From contig JAXDTI010000007.1 of the NCBI GenBank assembly GCA_034090045.1, forward strand, positions 1-64,000: DNA of 64,000 bases, written 5' to 3'. This stretch comes from JAXDTI01 sp034090045. GTDB lineage: Bacteria > Actinomycetota > Actinomycetes > Actinomycetales > Actinomycetaceae. The notes beneath the pieces are model-generated. The model was not told where the DNA came from, made no database searches, and worked only from the letters and a program-made list of their open reading frames with translations. The translations under genes and the position numbers were made by a program. Below are positions 33,981-43,077 of the stretch, in pieces (the stretch's first letter is position 1; each line of letters begins with the position of its first letter).

Positions 33981-36900
33981 ATGGGAACCGGGAAAACAGT
34001 CACCGCGATAGTCTGCACCCGCGGAATCACCGAGTACCTGCCGGAAACCCTGCAGGCGCTAGCAAAATCAACGCGCCAACCCGACCGCGTGATAGTCGTG
34101 GATATCTCCCCGACAGACGCAACACCCGGATCCGGGAGCAGAGACTACCGCAAACAAAACGCCCAATCCGAAGAATCGAGTATTGAAGCGCTCTACGGGC
34201 TGCACGGAACTGAACTGGATCGCATAAAACAGCTGGCGAAAAGACTGCTAGGGGAACTCGAAACCCACATAATCCACATCCCGGGAGCCGCCGGGTTCGG
34301 TGCCGCAGTAAACGAGGCATACCGGCAGGTCATAAAACGTGATGCCGCCGCCGATGCCGGGCTGCTGTGGCTGCTCCACGATGATTCCGCACCCGAACCC
34401 GAATGCCTCGAACGGCTCATCGACAGGGTGGTTTTCGGTTCCGCAATCGCCGCAATCGGCTCGAAACAGGTCGCCTGGGACAACCCGGAAGTCCTGGTCA
34501 GCGTAGGGATCACCGCGACACGCGGCGGCAGGCGCCTCACCGATGTTGAAGACGGAGAAATCGACCAGGGACAGCACGATACCACCGAAGACGTTTTAGC
34601 GATCGGCACCGCCGGTATGCTGGTGCGCTCCGACGTGTTCTCAGCGCTCGGCGGTTTCGACCCGGCTGCCGGTATATTTGGGGAAGCCCTCGAATTCGGT
34701 CGGCGGATGCGCCTCGCCGGATATCGGGTGCTCTTTGAACCGCAGGCACGAATCCGTCACCGACAGGCATCACGCCGGGGTTTACGCCCCTACGGGCTCG
34801 ACAGCGACCGGCGGGTACGGCAAGAACAGATATACGCGCGCCGCTACAACCGCAGCCTGACACTCGCCACCGGCGCCGGTTCAGCATGGGCAATATGGAT
34901 TTTCCTGGGGGCGCTCGCCACCACAATCACCGACCTGTTCACAGACCGGCGCAAATATATAGGTGCCAATTGGCGCGCCACCATGCGTATCCTGTCCTCA
35001 CACGGGGCTATCACGCGGGGACGACGGCGCATCTCCAGCAGCGCGGTCATGCGACAAAAAGACCTACGCGAACTCGAAGCTAGTCGCGCCGATATGCGCC
35101 GCCACCTCAACATCGAGGCAAAAGCAGCCCGCGAAATGGGTGGTCTGGAACTGCCGGAACCGGTCGCTGCCGCGAACTTGCGGGCCCACCGCGCCCGCGA
35201 GCGTGCCGGAGCGCTCCTACTGTTACTGTTCGGGCTGGTCACAACGCTTTTCGCGCTCCGGCACGGTCTCGCCGCCACCGCCACCGGCGGTGTCGACGCG
35301 GCACGCGGATTCGCTGATATGAGCTTGCCGGGGAGCTTCCGTGACCTGTGGCAAACCGCCTGGGCTGCCTGGACACCGAGCGGGGACGGTGTGGCTGGGC
35401 GTCCACCGTTGGTGTTGGTGCCGCTCACGCTGTTCGCTGCTCCTTTCGCGCTGTTCAGGATCACCCCTGATGTCGCCTTGACCTGGATATTCGTTATTTT
35501 GTGTGCGGTGCAGGCGGTCTCTGCACAGCGGGTGGCGACAGTGATGACTTATCGGGTTCGTTCCCGTGTGGCTTTTGCTTTGCTGTGGCAGGCGGGGGTG
35601 TTGTGGCTGGCTTCAACGGTCACGGTTCCGCTCTTTGCCCTGGCTCTGCTGTGGTTTATTTGGGGGATAGCGGTGGCGAGTGGGCGTTATCGTCCGCTCA
35701 CGGTTGCGGCTGCGGAGGGAACCTATACGTTACCGGGTTCCCGTGGCTATCGCATCAGTACCGCGGTGGCGGCTTTCGGCCTGTTCGGTATGGCGAGCAT
35801 CAACATTCTCTCAGCTATGGTTGCGCTGCTCGGAGCCTTGATTGTGACTCGCCCGCGTTTCAGCTATCGTCCTTTGTTGGCAGGTCTCGGCACCGCTATT
35901 CTCGCTGCCCCGACGCTGCTCGACCCGGGACGGGTATTTGAGTCGGCGCTGCCTGTTGCGCCATGGTTGAACCGTTGGGGGGTGTTTCCGAAGACGGTTG
36001 ACCGTTCGCTCTTCGACATGATTCCGCTTCCGGTGAAAGTCACGGTGGCGGTGTTCGTGCTTTTGGTGGTGGCGGCGCTGCTGCATCCGGCGTGGCGGGT
36101 GCGTGCCGCGTGGCTGGTGTTGCTCGGCGGCATAGTGACTGCGGCTGTCTCCCAGGTTGTTGCGGGTTCTGTCACTCTCGCGGCGATTATCGCTGCGGTT
36201 TGCGGCTGGCTGCTGATTCTGGTTTTCCTTATTGACCGGCTGCCGGGGCGGGTGTCGCTCGCTGCGGTTACGGTCTTTATCGTTATAGGTGCCGCGGGGA
36301 GTGTCGCGGCGGCGAGTCTCGCTCCGGTAGCGTCAGCGGCTGAGGGAAACCCGGTTTCTGCCGCGGCGGCACTGTCACAGGCTTCAGAGAAACGCACCCG
36401 GGTGTTGGCGGTAGCTGAGGGGCAGGACGGAACCCTGGATGCCGAGTTGCTGCGTGGCCCGCAGGGGAACCTGGTTGACCTGCCGCGTAATGGTGTTTCC
36501 CGGTTGTCGAGTGACGGTGAGCGGGCGGCTTCAGCCGATTTGGCGAATCTGGTGGCGGCGTTGGCGCTCGGGAACGCCGATATTGCTGCCCCTTTGTCGG
36601 AGCACGGCATAGAGTACGTGGCGTTGCGTTTGACCGATAGTGTCGCAGGTGAGGAGCTGCTTGCCAGCTTCGATACTTCACCGGCTTTGACGCGGGTGCG
36701 TGACGGTGATGGCTACGCGCTGTGGCGGGTTGTTTCTGACCGGCTCCCTGCCGGTGCCCAGATTTCGCGAGTGTCGGGCCCCGGAACCTACAACAGTGAC
36801 GTTATCGCTGTTCACGGCGTTCCTGGAGGGGGGCAGGTGCGTGTCGCTGAGCGGGCAGCCGATGGTTGGCGTGTCGTTTTCAACGGTGAGCGCATCCCGG

Positions 36901-37073
36901 TGTCTCATGACGGTTGGGCGTTGTCTTTCACCCTGCCCACGGGTGCTAGCGGTGTCACAGATATTAACTATGTGCCCTGGTGGTTGCACTATTGGCAGGT
37001 TGCGTCGGCGGTCGTGCTGCTGGTCATGTTTTTTGAGGTGTTGCCGGTGCGTTCGCGGAGGTGGGACAGGTGA
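33981..37073 (+). CDS. GT2-family glycosyltransferase with large membrane domain
   Basis: The 1030-residue protein has an N-terminal GT-A domain (about 5-265) with AIVCTRGITEYLPETL, VIVVDISPTD, WLLHDDSAPEPE (the DDS nucleotide-sugar/metal site, near 131) and FGEALEFGRRMRLAGYRV. Residues about 400-780 form a dozen or more hydrophobic helices, followed by a soluble, probably external region (about 800-1000) and a last helix (VASAVVLLVMFFEVL). It likely transfers a sugar to a cell-envelope lipid or polymer. The next gene overlaps by 13 nt, indicating tight coupling with DUF5719. Confidence 0.85.
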   Translation: MGTGKTVTAIVCTRGITEYLPETLQALAKSTRQPDRVIVVDISPTDATPGSGSRDYRKQNAQSEESSIEALYGLHGTELDRIKQLAKRLLGELETHIIHIPGAAGFGAAVNEAYRQVIKRDAAADAGLLWLLHDDSAPEPECLERLIDRVVFGSAIAAIGSKQVAWDNPEVLVSVGITATRGGRRLTDVEDGEIDQGQHDTTEDVLAIGTAGMLVRSDVFSALGGFDPAAGIFGEALEFGRRMRLAGYRVLFEPQARIRHRQASRRGLRPYGLDSDRRVRQEQIYARRYNRSLTLATGAGSAWAIWIFLGALATTITDLFTDRRKYIGANWRATMRILSSHGAITRGRRRISSSAVMRQKDLRELEASRADMRRHLNIEAKAAREMGGLELPEPVAAANLRAHRARERAGALLLLLFGLVTTLFALRHGLAATATGGVDAARGFADMSLPGSFRDLWQTAWAAWTPSGDGVAGRPPLVLVPLTLFAAPFALFRITPDVALTWIFVILCAVQAVSAQRVATVMTYRVRSRVAFALLWQAGVLWLASTVTVPLFALALLWFIWGIAVASGRYRPLTVAAAEGTYTLPGSRGYRISTAVAAFGLFGMASINILSAMVALLGALIVTRPRFSYRPLLAGLGTAILAAPTLLDPGRVFESALPVAPWLNRWGVFPKTVDRSLFDMIPLPVKVTVAVFVLLVVAALLHPAWRVRAAWLVLLGGIVTAAVSQVVAGSVTLAAIIAAVCGWLLILVFLIDRLPGRVSLAAVTVFIVIGAAGSVAAASLAPVASAAEGNPVSAAAALSQASEKRTRVLAVAEGQDGTLDAELLRGPQGNLVDLPRNGVSRLSSDGERAASADLANLVAALALGNADIAAPLSEHGIEYVALRLTDSVAGEELLASFDTSPALTRVRDGDGYALWRVVSDRLPAGAQISRVSGPGTYNSDVIAVHGVPGGGQVRVAERAADGWRVVFNGERIPVSHDGWALSFTLPTGASGVTDINYVPWWLHYWQVASAVVLLVMFFEVLPVRSRRWDR

Positions 37074-38470
37074 GTGAGCAGTCTCCCAACCGGAGGTTTT
37101 CCGGTGTTGTAAAGGTTGCGGGTGCCCTGATTTCGGCAGTGCTACTGCTGGTCGGTGCGGGCGGCGCGGTTGTTGCGGTGGCTTTGGCTCCCACCGCGGA
37201 GCCGTCTGCGGCAGCGACTTTTACAGGTATCGCCCCAGCCAGCGACACGCTGCGCTACTGTCCGCCACTGTCCGGCAAATCAACAGGTTCTCTCGTCGCG
37301 ATTGTCACCGGCACTGCAGACAATCCCGGTTTCGGCAGTGGCACACTCCAAGATCGGGAAATCTCACAGGTCAGGACTTTAGCTTCGGCTGCTGGCGGGG
37401 TGCTCACCGGGAAACCGGCTGCTGGGAAACGTACTCAGCCGGTCGGCGCGACCCGCGCGTTTGTCGCAACCGATACTGCCTCTGGGCTGTTGGCCGGTAC
37501 CTGTATGGCGTCTGCGCAGGAAACCTGGCTGGTGGGCGGCTCAACCGTGGTGGGTCGTTCGACGCGCCTATACCTGCAAAATATCGCTGAATCTTCCACG
37601 AGTGTGCGCCTGGAGGCGTATGGCTCGACCGGACGCGTGAATTTGACGAACGCGAATTGGACATTGAAACCGGGGGAGAACACTACCGTCCCCTTGGAGG
37701 CTAAAATACCTGATGAGGAGCGTCTCGCGGTGCGTGTTGTCGCCGACGGCCCGGGTGTTGTCGCCTGGATGGTGAGTGACGGTACCGAGAAAGTTCACAC
37801 GATCGGTGCCGACCTGATCGGTCCGGCTGCGGGAGCCGCGAAACAGGTTGTGGTTCCCGGTATCCAGTTTGGTTTCGATGATTCGGCGGTGCGTATCGTG
37901 AACCCGTCAAATCGTGGAGTAAAAGCCTCGGTGAGGGTCAGCACCGACACTTCGGAGCCGCTGGTGGGGGCTGAGAATATCGAGATTCCGGCGGGCTCAG
38001 TTTTTGACGTGTCACTGAGTGGCCTGTCGGAGGGGATCGGTTCTTTGACGGTGAGCGCCAACCGCCCGATATTGGCTTCGGCGGTGACCCTCGGGGCTGA
38101 TATGGCTTGGGCGCAATCGGTTTCTCCGAGTGCCGATGGGGTGCTGGTACTGCCCGTTGATGGGGTGGCTGCCTTCTATGCGTCCGCCGCTACCTCGGTG
38201 AATGTCGATACCGAGACTGTGGATATTGCCGTGGGCGAAACTAAAACCGTGAAGTTGAAGGCCGGGGTTTACCCCTGGTCTGCGGGTGATGTTCGAGTGG
38301 CTGCCGCAGCGGTCATCACGGGTGAGAAAGCTGGAGGCTTGATTGGCGGGCTACAGGATAACCAGGTTGCAAACCGGCATTTGAGTGCGAATGCTGCGCT
38401 CTCTCGCGCGGTGTTGCCGTCACTGCCTTCCGCTGACCAGGCAGCGACACGCCGGGTCAGCGTCCGGTAG
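37061..38470 (+). CDS. DUF5719 family envelope protein
   Basis: The 469-residue protein has a membrane anchor near the N-terminus (about 15-42, VAGALISAVLLLVGAGGAVVAVAL) followed by an outside region rich in beta-strand patterns (STSVRLEAYGSTGRV, VRIVNPSNRGVKASVRVS, DVRVAAAAVITGEKAG). Position after whiB and the GT2 giant is the usual one for DUF5719 in Actinobacteria. The start overlaps the GT2 gene by 13 nt. Function is unknown; an envelope-glycan role with its neighbour is a reasonable guess. Confidence 0.75.
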   Translation: MGQVSEQSPNRRFSGVVKVAGALISAVLLLVGAGGAVVAVALAPTAEPSAAATFTGIAPASDTLRYCPPLSGKSTGSLVAIVTGTADNPGFGSGTLQDREISQVRTLASAAGGVLTGKPAAGKRTQPVGATRAFVATDTASGLLAGTCMASAQETWLVGGSTVVGRSTRLYLQNIAESSTSVRLEAYGSTGRVNLTNANWTLKPGENTTVPLEAKIPDEERLAVRVVADGPGVVAWMVSDGTEKVHTIGADLIGPAAGAAKQVVVPGIQFGFDDSAVRIVNPSNRGVKASVRVSTDTSEPLVGAENIEIPAGSVFDVSLSGLSEGIGSLTVSANRPILASAVTLGADMAWAQSVSPSADGVLVLPVDGVAAFYASAATSVNVDTETVDIAVGETKTVKLKAGVYPWSAGDVRVAAAAVITGEKAGGLIGGLQDNQVANRHLSANAALSRAVLPSLPSADQAATRRVSVR

Positions 38471-38478
38471 CGTATTCT

Positions 38479-38970
38479 TCAGCTTCTCGACCACTTCGGG
38501 TCTATATCTTCCGGAGGTATTAACAGCAGCTGTGAAAGGTTCTCTACCAGCACGTTTCTCAATATGTGTACCAGTTCGGGGCGGGTTCGTGCCCGCGTGA
38601 TTATCGGCATCCGATACAGCACCACCCGCCCCGGCACGCGCCCGTGACCTGGGAAAGAACGTCCCAGAGCGACGGAGGGCTCCCAGGGGCTCGGGTCGGA
38701 GGGCGGCACTTCTTCAACCGCGAACTCCACATCCGCTACCCGATCATTGTTGCTGTTCAACTGGTGGATTATGGCTATAGCGAGCTCATCGAAACGCTGT
38801 TTTCGGTTGCGCCATCCGGGATGCCCGGGAAGCAGCAGCGGGGAACGCGGTACCGCCCGGTGTCGGTCGCCGTGGGCACCGTGTCCGACACGCGAACCGC
38901 CGTGGGCACCGTGTCCGACACGCGAACCGCTACCCGAACCGGTACGCCCCGTTCTCGGTTCAGCCATCAT
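38479..38970 (-). CDS. Zincin-like metallopeptidase-family protein lacking HExxH
   Basis: This 163-residue protein resembles the actinobacterial group annotated as metallopeptidase family (DUF1025-like): RSPLLLPGHPGWRNRKQRFDE, VEFAVEEVPPSDP, PGRVVLYRMPI and VHILRNVLVENLSQLLLIPP. Where active zincins have HExxH this protein reads VLVENLS, so zinc binding is probably lost, as in other actinobacterial members. The N-terminus holds a perfect 10-residue duplication (SRVGHGAHG) coded by two 30-bp repeats at 38871-38930. It is transcribed toward the DUF5719 gene and ends 8 nt from it. Confidence 0.75.
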   Translation of the reverse strand: MMAEPRTGRTGSGSGSRVGHGAHGGSRVGHGAHGDRHRAVPRSPLLLPGHPGWRNRKQRFDELAIAIIHQLNSNNDRVADVEFAVEEVPPSDPSPWEPSVALGRSFPGHGRVPGRVVLYRMPIITRARTRPELVHILRNVLVENLSQLLLIPPEDIDPKWSRS

Positions 38971-39062
38971 GTATCTCCCTGTCCCTGGCCGGGAGCTCCG
39001 GCGGAAACCTATAGCGATATCCTACCCGGTGTGATGTGTCCGCTTCGGTTTAAGATAGTGAT

Positions 39063-39620
39063 ATGGATGCGAATGACATGGGAGCCGACCTGGAACACGT
39101 ACTGGTAAGCGCCGAGCAGATGCAGGAGAGACTGGCCGAGATGGCCGCCGAGATTGACCGTGACTATGCGGGACGGGAGCTGCTGATTATCGGGGTGTTA
39201 AAAGGTGCGGTCATGGTGATGGCAGATCTTTCTCGACTGATATCGCTGCCGGTGACGATGGATTGGATGGCGGTATCCTCCTACGGTTCCGGCACGAAAT
39301 CCTCCGGTGTGGTGCGGATTTTGAAAGATCTCGACACCGATGTGAACGGTCGGGATGTGCTGATAGTTGAAGATATTATCGATTCCGGATTGACACTGTC
39401 GTGGTTGCGACACAACCTGGTGGCGCGCGGCGCGGCGAGCGTGGAGATCGCTACGGCGCTGCGGAAACCCGATGCCGTGAAAACCGATATTGAGGTGCGC
39501 TACATCGGATTCGATATTCCTAACGAGTTTGTTGTCGGGTACGGCTTAGACTATGCGGAACACTATCGGAACCTGCCGTTTGTGGGCACCCTCGCACCGC
39601 ACGTTTATCAGGGAAAATAG
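39063..39620 (+). CDS. hpt: Hypoxanthine phosphoribosyltransferase
   Basis: The 185-residue enzyme salvages hypoxanthine and guanine with PRPP. It has LLIIGVLKGAVMVMADLSR (pyrophosphate-binding), the SSYGSGTKSSG flexible loop, the PRPP motif VLIVEDIIDSGLTLSWL (near 99-115) and GFDIPNEFVVGYGLDYAEHYRNLP. ftsH follows after 20 nt. In many relatives tilS precedes hpt; here that slot holds the degenerate zincin on the other strand. Confidence 0.95.
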   Translation: MDANDMGADLEHVLVSAEQMQERLAEMAAEIDRDYAGRELLIIGVLKGAVMVMADLSRLISLPVTMDWMAVSSYGSGTKSSGVVRILKDLDTDVNGRDVLIVEDIIDSGLTLSWLRHNLVARGAASVEIATALRKPDAVKTDIEVRYIGFDIPNEFVVGYGLDYAEHYRNLPFVGTLAPHVYQGK

Positions 39621-39640
39621 GCTGGGAGTAGTTTCTTTAA

Positions 39641-41623
39641 ATGGTAAAAAAGAGAACATGGCGTTGGCATCTGCGCTGGGTGATTCCAGTCCTTTTGGTG
39701 CTGCTGATCGGGTGGAGTGTCATGTCGCTCACCGGACCGGCCACAATCGACACCTCCGAGGGGCTACGGCTGCTGAAAACCCACAAGATTGAACGTGTAG
39801 TCGTCAATGACGGCACCCAGCAGGCGGTTGTGACACTACCGAAAGGTAAAGGCTACACGCCCGATGCTTTCGAGAAATACTCGGAGTTCATGAAGCCCCC
39901 AAAGTTCGAGCGAGTCTCCTTCACCTGGACTGAAGCACAGATGGAGGACCTGAAAACACTCGTGGAAAAATCCGCCCCCACAAAGGGCTACGACTCGGTG
40001 TATCCGGTGTCCTCCTGGTGGTCCTCGATACTGCAATTGTTGCTGTTCATGGCGATATTCATCGGCGTTTTCATGTTCTTGGCTTCTCGAATGAGTGGCG
40101 GCGCAGGTGGCTCCATTTTCGGGTTCGGTAAGTCGCGTATAAAGGAGATGGACGATGATGCCCCGAAAGTGCGATTCTGTGATGTTGCCGGGGTTGACGA
40201 GGCAGTAGATGAGCTACGCGAAATAAAGGAATTCCTTTCCGAGCCGGCAAAGTTCCATGCCCTTGGAGCAAAAATCCCTAAAGGTGTGCTGCTCTACGGA
40301 CCGCCAGGAACCGGTAAAACCCTGCTCGCCAGGGCGGTCGCCGGTGAGGCAGGGGTGCCTTTCTATTCCATGTCCGGTTCAGAGTTCGTTGAAATGTTCG
40401 TGGGTGTGGGTGCCTCAAGGGTACGTGACCTCTTTGATCGTGCGAAAGAGCACGCCCCCGCAATCATTTTCGTGGACGAGATTGACGCTGTCGGTCGCCA
40501 CCGTGGCACCGGTTTGGGCGGCGGTAATGACGAACGTGAACAGACCCTGAACCAGATGCTCGTTGAGATGGACGGTTTCGACGAGAACACGAACGTGATT
40601 CTGATTGCCGCGACAAACCGACCCGACGTGCTCGATCCGGCGCTGCTACGGCCGGGGCGTTTCGACCGACAGGTGGCAGTGGAGTCCCCCGACCTGAAAG
40701 GACGTGCCGCGATTTTACGGGTACACGCCGAGGGTAAACCCATGACCGATGATGTGGATTTGGAGCAGGTAGCGAAACGTACCCCCGGGTTCACCGGTGC
40801 CGATTTGGCGAACGTGCTCAACGAGGCGGCACTACTCACCGCCCGTTCGAATGCGGACCTTATCGACAACCGGGCTCTCGATGAGGCGATCGACCGGGTT
40901 ATTGCCGGGCCACAGAAACGCACCAGGGTGATGAACGAACACGACCAGCTGGTCACGGCCTATCACGAGGGCGGTCATGCGCTGTGTGCCGCCGCCTTAC
41001 GCTACACCGATCCGGTAACGAAAGTGACGATTCTGCCGCGTGGTCGAGCACTCGGCTACACGATGGTGATGCCCACCGAGGACCGCTACAACCAGACCCG
41101 GAACCAGCTGCTCGACGAACTGGTGTATGCGATGGGCGGACGGGTCGCGGAGGAACTGGTGTTCCGTGACCCCTCAACCGGTGCCTCAAATGACATTCAA
41201 AAGGCAACCGAGACGGCTCGCTCGATCGTCACCGACTACGGTTTGACTGACGCAATCGGCACTGTAAAGGTCGGACGCGAAGATGCCGACCCGTTCTTGG
41301 GGCGCGATGCCACCCAGGCGCGCGGATACTCTGAAGCCATCGCAGCCCAAGTTGATGCGCAGGTCAGGGCACTCATGGATGACGCGAACCGGGAAGCGTG
41401 GGAGATCCTCTCACGCAACCGCGCGGTGCTGGATGAACTGGCACGCCACCTGATAGACAAAGAAACCCTCCTTGAGGAAGAGCTGAAAGCAATTTTCGCC
41501 GATGTCGTGAAACAGCCTGAACGTCCAGTATGGAACTACGGGATGCCCACCGATGTGGATCCGGGAAGCCTTGGAAACCCAATCAGCGGTCGAGGCACAG
41601 ACAGTGAGAAAACCAATGTATGA
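39641..41623 (+). CDS. ftsH: ATP-dependent zinc metalloprotease FtsH
   Basis: The 660-residue membrane protease degrades membrane and regulatory proteins. It has a helix at about 8-26, an outside domain, a second helix (about 128-148), the AAA module with Walker A GPPGTGKT (near 222), Walker B IIFVDEIDAVG, arginine fingers in RPDVLDPALLRPGRFDRQ, and the zinc site HEGGH (near 442) with the distant Asp in the C-terminal domain. The C-terminal tail is short. folE starts inside its last codons, a strong sign of co-transcription. Confidence 0.97.
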   Translation: MVKKRTWRWHLRWVIPVLLVLLIGWSVMSLTGPATIDTSEGLRLLKTHKIERVVVNDGTQQAVVTLPKGKGYTPDAFEKYSEFMKPPKFERVSFTWTEAQMEDLKTLVEKSAPTKGYDSVYPVSSWWSSILQLLLFMAIFIGVFMFLASRMSGGAGGSIFGFGKSRIKEMDDDAPKVRFCDVAGVDEAVDELREIKEFLSEPAKFHALGAKIPKGVLLYGPPGTGKTLLARAVAGEAGVPFYSMSGSEFVEMFVGVGASRVRDLFDRAKEHAPAIIFVDEIDAVGRHRGTGLGGGNDEREQTLNQMLVEMDGFDENTNVILIAATNRPDVLDPALLRPGRFDRQVAVESPDLKGRAAILRVHAEGKPMTDDVDLEQVAKRTPGFTGADLANVLNEAALLTARSNADLIDNRALDEAIDRVIAGPQKRTRVMNEHDQLVTAYHEGGHALCAAALRYTDPVTKVTILPRGRALGYTMVMPTEDRYNQTRNQLLDELVYAMGGRVAEELVFRDPSTGASNDIQKATETARSIVTDYGLTDAIGTVKVGREDADPFLGRDATQARGYSEAIAAQVDAQVRALMDDANREAWEILSRNRAVLDELARHLIDKETLLEEELKAIFADVVKQPERPVWNYGMPTDVDPGSLGNPISGRGTDSEKTNV

Positions 41624-42173
41624 CGCGACCGGCGTGGAACACGCGGTTCGGGAACTGCTGATAGCTGTCGGGGAAGACCCCGAACGTGAAGGGCTGCGCG
41701 AAACCCCGCAGCGGATGGCTCGCGCCTGGGCAGAAATGCTCTCCGGTATGCGCGAAGACCCCTCCGAACACCTGGAACGAACCTTTGACATCGGGCATGA
41801 AGAAATGGTTATCGTCCGCGATATCCCGTTCTATTCGATGTGTGAACATCACCTGCTACCGTTCTTCGGGACAGCAGCTGTCGCCTATGTTCCCAGCGAG
41901 GGCAGGGTCACCGGGCTCTCGAAACTGGCGCGGGTAGTAGAGGGCTATGCCCGCCGACCACAGGTGCAGGAACGCCTCACCGGACAGATCGCGGACGCCC
42001 TCGTAGAGCGGCTCGAACCCCGAGGCGTAGCCGTGCTCCTACAGGCAGAACACCTGTGTATGACGATGAGGGGGATCCGCAAGCCCGGCTCCCACACAAT
42101 CACCAGTGCGCTGCGCGGATACCTGCGCTCCGATGCTGCCGCCCGTGCCGAAGTCATGAGTATCCTGACGTAA
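41616..42173 (+). CDS. folE: GTP cyclohydrolase I
   Basis: The 185-residue enzyme makes dihydroneopterin triphosphate from GTP, the first step of folate synthesis. It contains YSMCEHHLLPFFG (zinc Cys and His), GLSKLARVVEGYARRPQVQE and AEHLCMTMRGIRKPGS with the second zinc cysteine. ATG 41616 overlaps the end of ftsH by 8 nt; GTG 41604 is an in-frame alternative adding four residues. Confidence 0.95.
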   Translation: MYDATGVEHAVRELLIAVGEDPEREGLRETPQRMARAWAEMLSGMREDPSEHLERTFDIGHEEMVIVRDIPFYSMCEHHLLPFFGTAAVAYVPSEGRVTGLSKLARVVEGYARRPQVQERLTGQIADALVERLEPRGVAVLLQAEHLCMTMRGIRKPGSHTITSALRGYLRSDAAARAEVMSILT

Positions 42174-42198
42174 AGACCTCACATAAAGGAAGGTGCCA

Positions 42199-42249
42199 GT
42201 GAGCGTAATAGCACGGTCAGACACCGCCTTTAAAGTAAAATCGGTGTGA
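42199..42249 (+). CDS. Possible 16-residue peptide between folE and folP
   Basis: GTG 42199 is preceded by AAAGGAAGG at good spacing and opens MSVIARSDTAFKVKSV with a stop at 42247-42249. The folP ribosome-binding site AAAGGAG directly follows its stop. It could be a coupling leader peptide or a chance frame; only the two adjacent Shine-Dalgarno sequences argue for it. Confidence 0.3.
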   Translation: MSVIARSDTAFKVKSV

Positions 42250-42261
42250 AAGGAGTTGCTG

Positions 42262-43077
42262 ATGAGCCAAACATTGGTGATGGGGATAGTGAATGTGACC
42301 CCCGATTCTTTCAGCGACGGCGGAGACTGGTTCGACCCCGAGAGGGCTATCGCACACGGTCGGCAGCTGCTCAGTGACGGCGCAGACATTATCGACATCG
42401 GTGGGGAATCAACCCGCCCCGGTGCCACCAGGCTCGACTCGACAGCCGAAATCGAACGCATCGAACGGGTCGCACGCACCCTCATCGACGAGGGTGCATC
42501 CGTGTCAATCGACACCGTACACGCCACAACCGCTGCTGCCGCTATCAAATGGGGCGCGGACTATGTGAATGATGTTTCCGGCGGGCTCGCCGATACCGCC
42601 ATGTACCGAACCGTAGCCGAAGGGATAGGTTCCGGAGCGAAAGTGCGATACATCTGCCAACATACGCGGGGAATCCCCGAAACCATGAATGAAATGCGAG
42701 ACTATCCCGACGGTATCGTTGTGACCGTAATCGCGGAGCTTTCCGACAGGGTGTGGGCGGCTGAACGTGCCGGCATCCCACGAGAACGCATCATTTGGGA
42801 TCCGGGACTGGGGTTCGCGAAAACCGGGATGCAGGATTGGGAGGTGCTCGCCCACATCGACAAATTTGCTGACCTGCCGGTACTGGTCGGCCCGAGCCGG
42901 AAACGCTTCATTGCGATGGTCTATCCGGAACACACACAACCCTCTGAACGTGACGGCGCAACCGCAACCATCGCGGCATACCTGATGCAGCGAGGCGTGT
43001 GGGGAGTGCGGGTTCACAACGTAACGGAAACCCGTGCGGCAATCCGCGCCACCGAACTTATCAAGGAGGCACGATGA
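42262..43077 (+). CDS. folP: Dihydropteroate synthase
   Basis: The 271-residue TIM-barrel enzyme joins 4-aminobenzoate to hydroxymethyldihydropterin pyrophosphate and is the sulfonamide target. Family motifs are VMGIVNVTPDSFSDGGDW, DIIDIGGESTRPGA (near 38-51), VSIDTVHA, YVNDVSGG, IIWDPGLGFAKT, VLVGPSRKRFI and VHNVTETRAAI. AAAGGAG lies 7 nt before ATG 42262. The stop overlaps the folBK start (ATGA). Confidence 0.96.
   Translation: MSQTLVMGIVNVTPDSFSDGGDWFDPERAIAHGRQLLSDGADIIDIGGESTRPGATRLDSTAEIERIERVARTLIDEGASVSIDTVHATTAAAAIKWGADYVNDVSGGLADTAMYRTVAEGIGSGAKVRYICQHTRGIPETMNEMRDYPDGIVVTVIAELSDRVWAAERAGIPRERIIWDPGLGFAKTGMQDWEVLAHIDKFADLPVLVGPSRKRFIAMVYPEHTQPSERDGATATIAAYLMQRGVWGVRVHNVTETRAAIRATELIKEAR

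Noticed and set aside
33981..37073. The large antisense frames at 34844-35464 and 35864-36610 as separate genes
   Set aside because: They are high-GC shadow frames of the GT2 gene, with no motifs or ribosome-binding sites.
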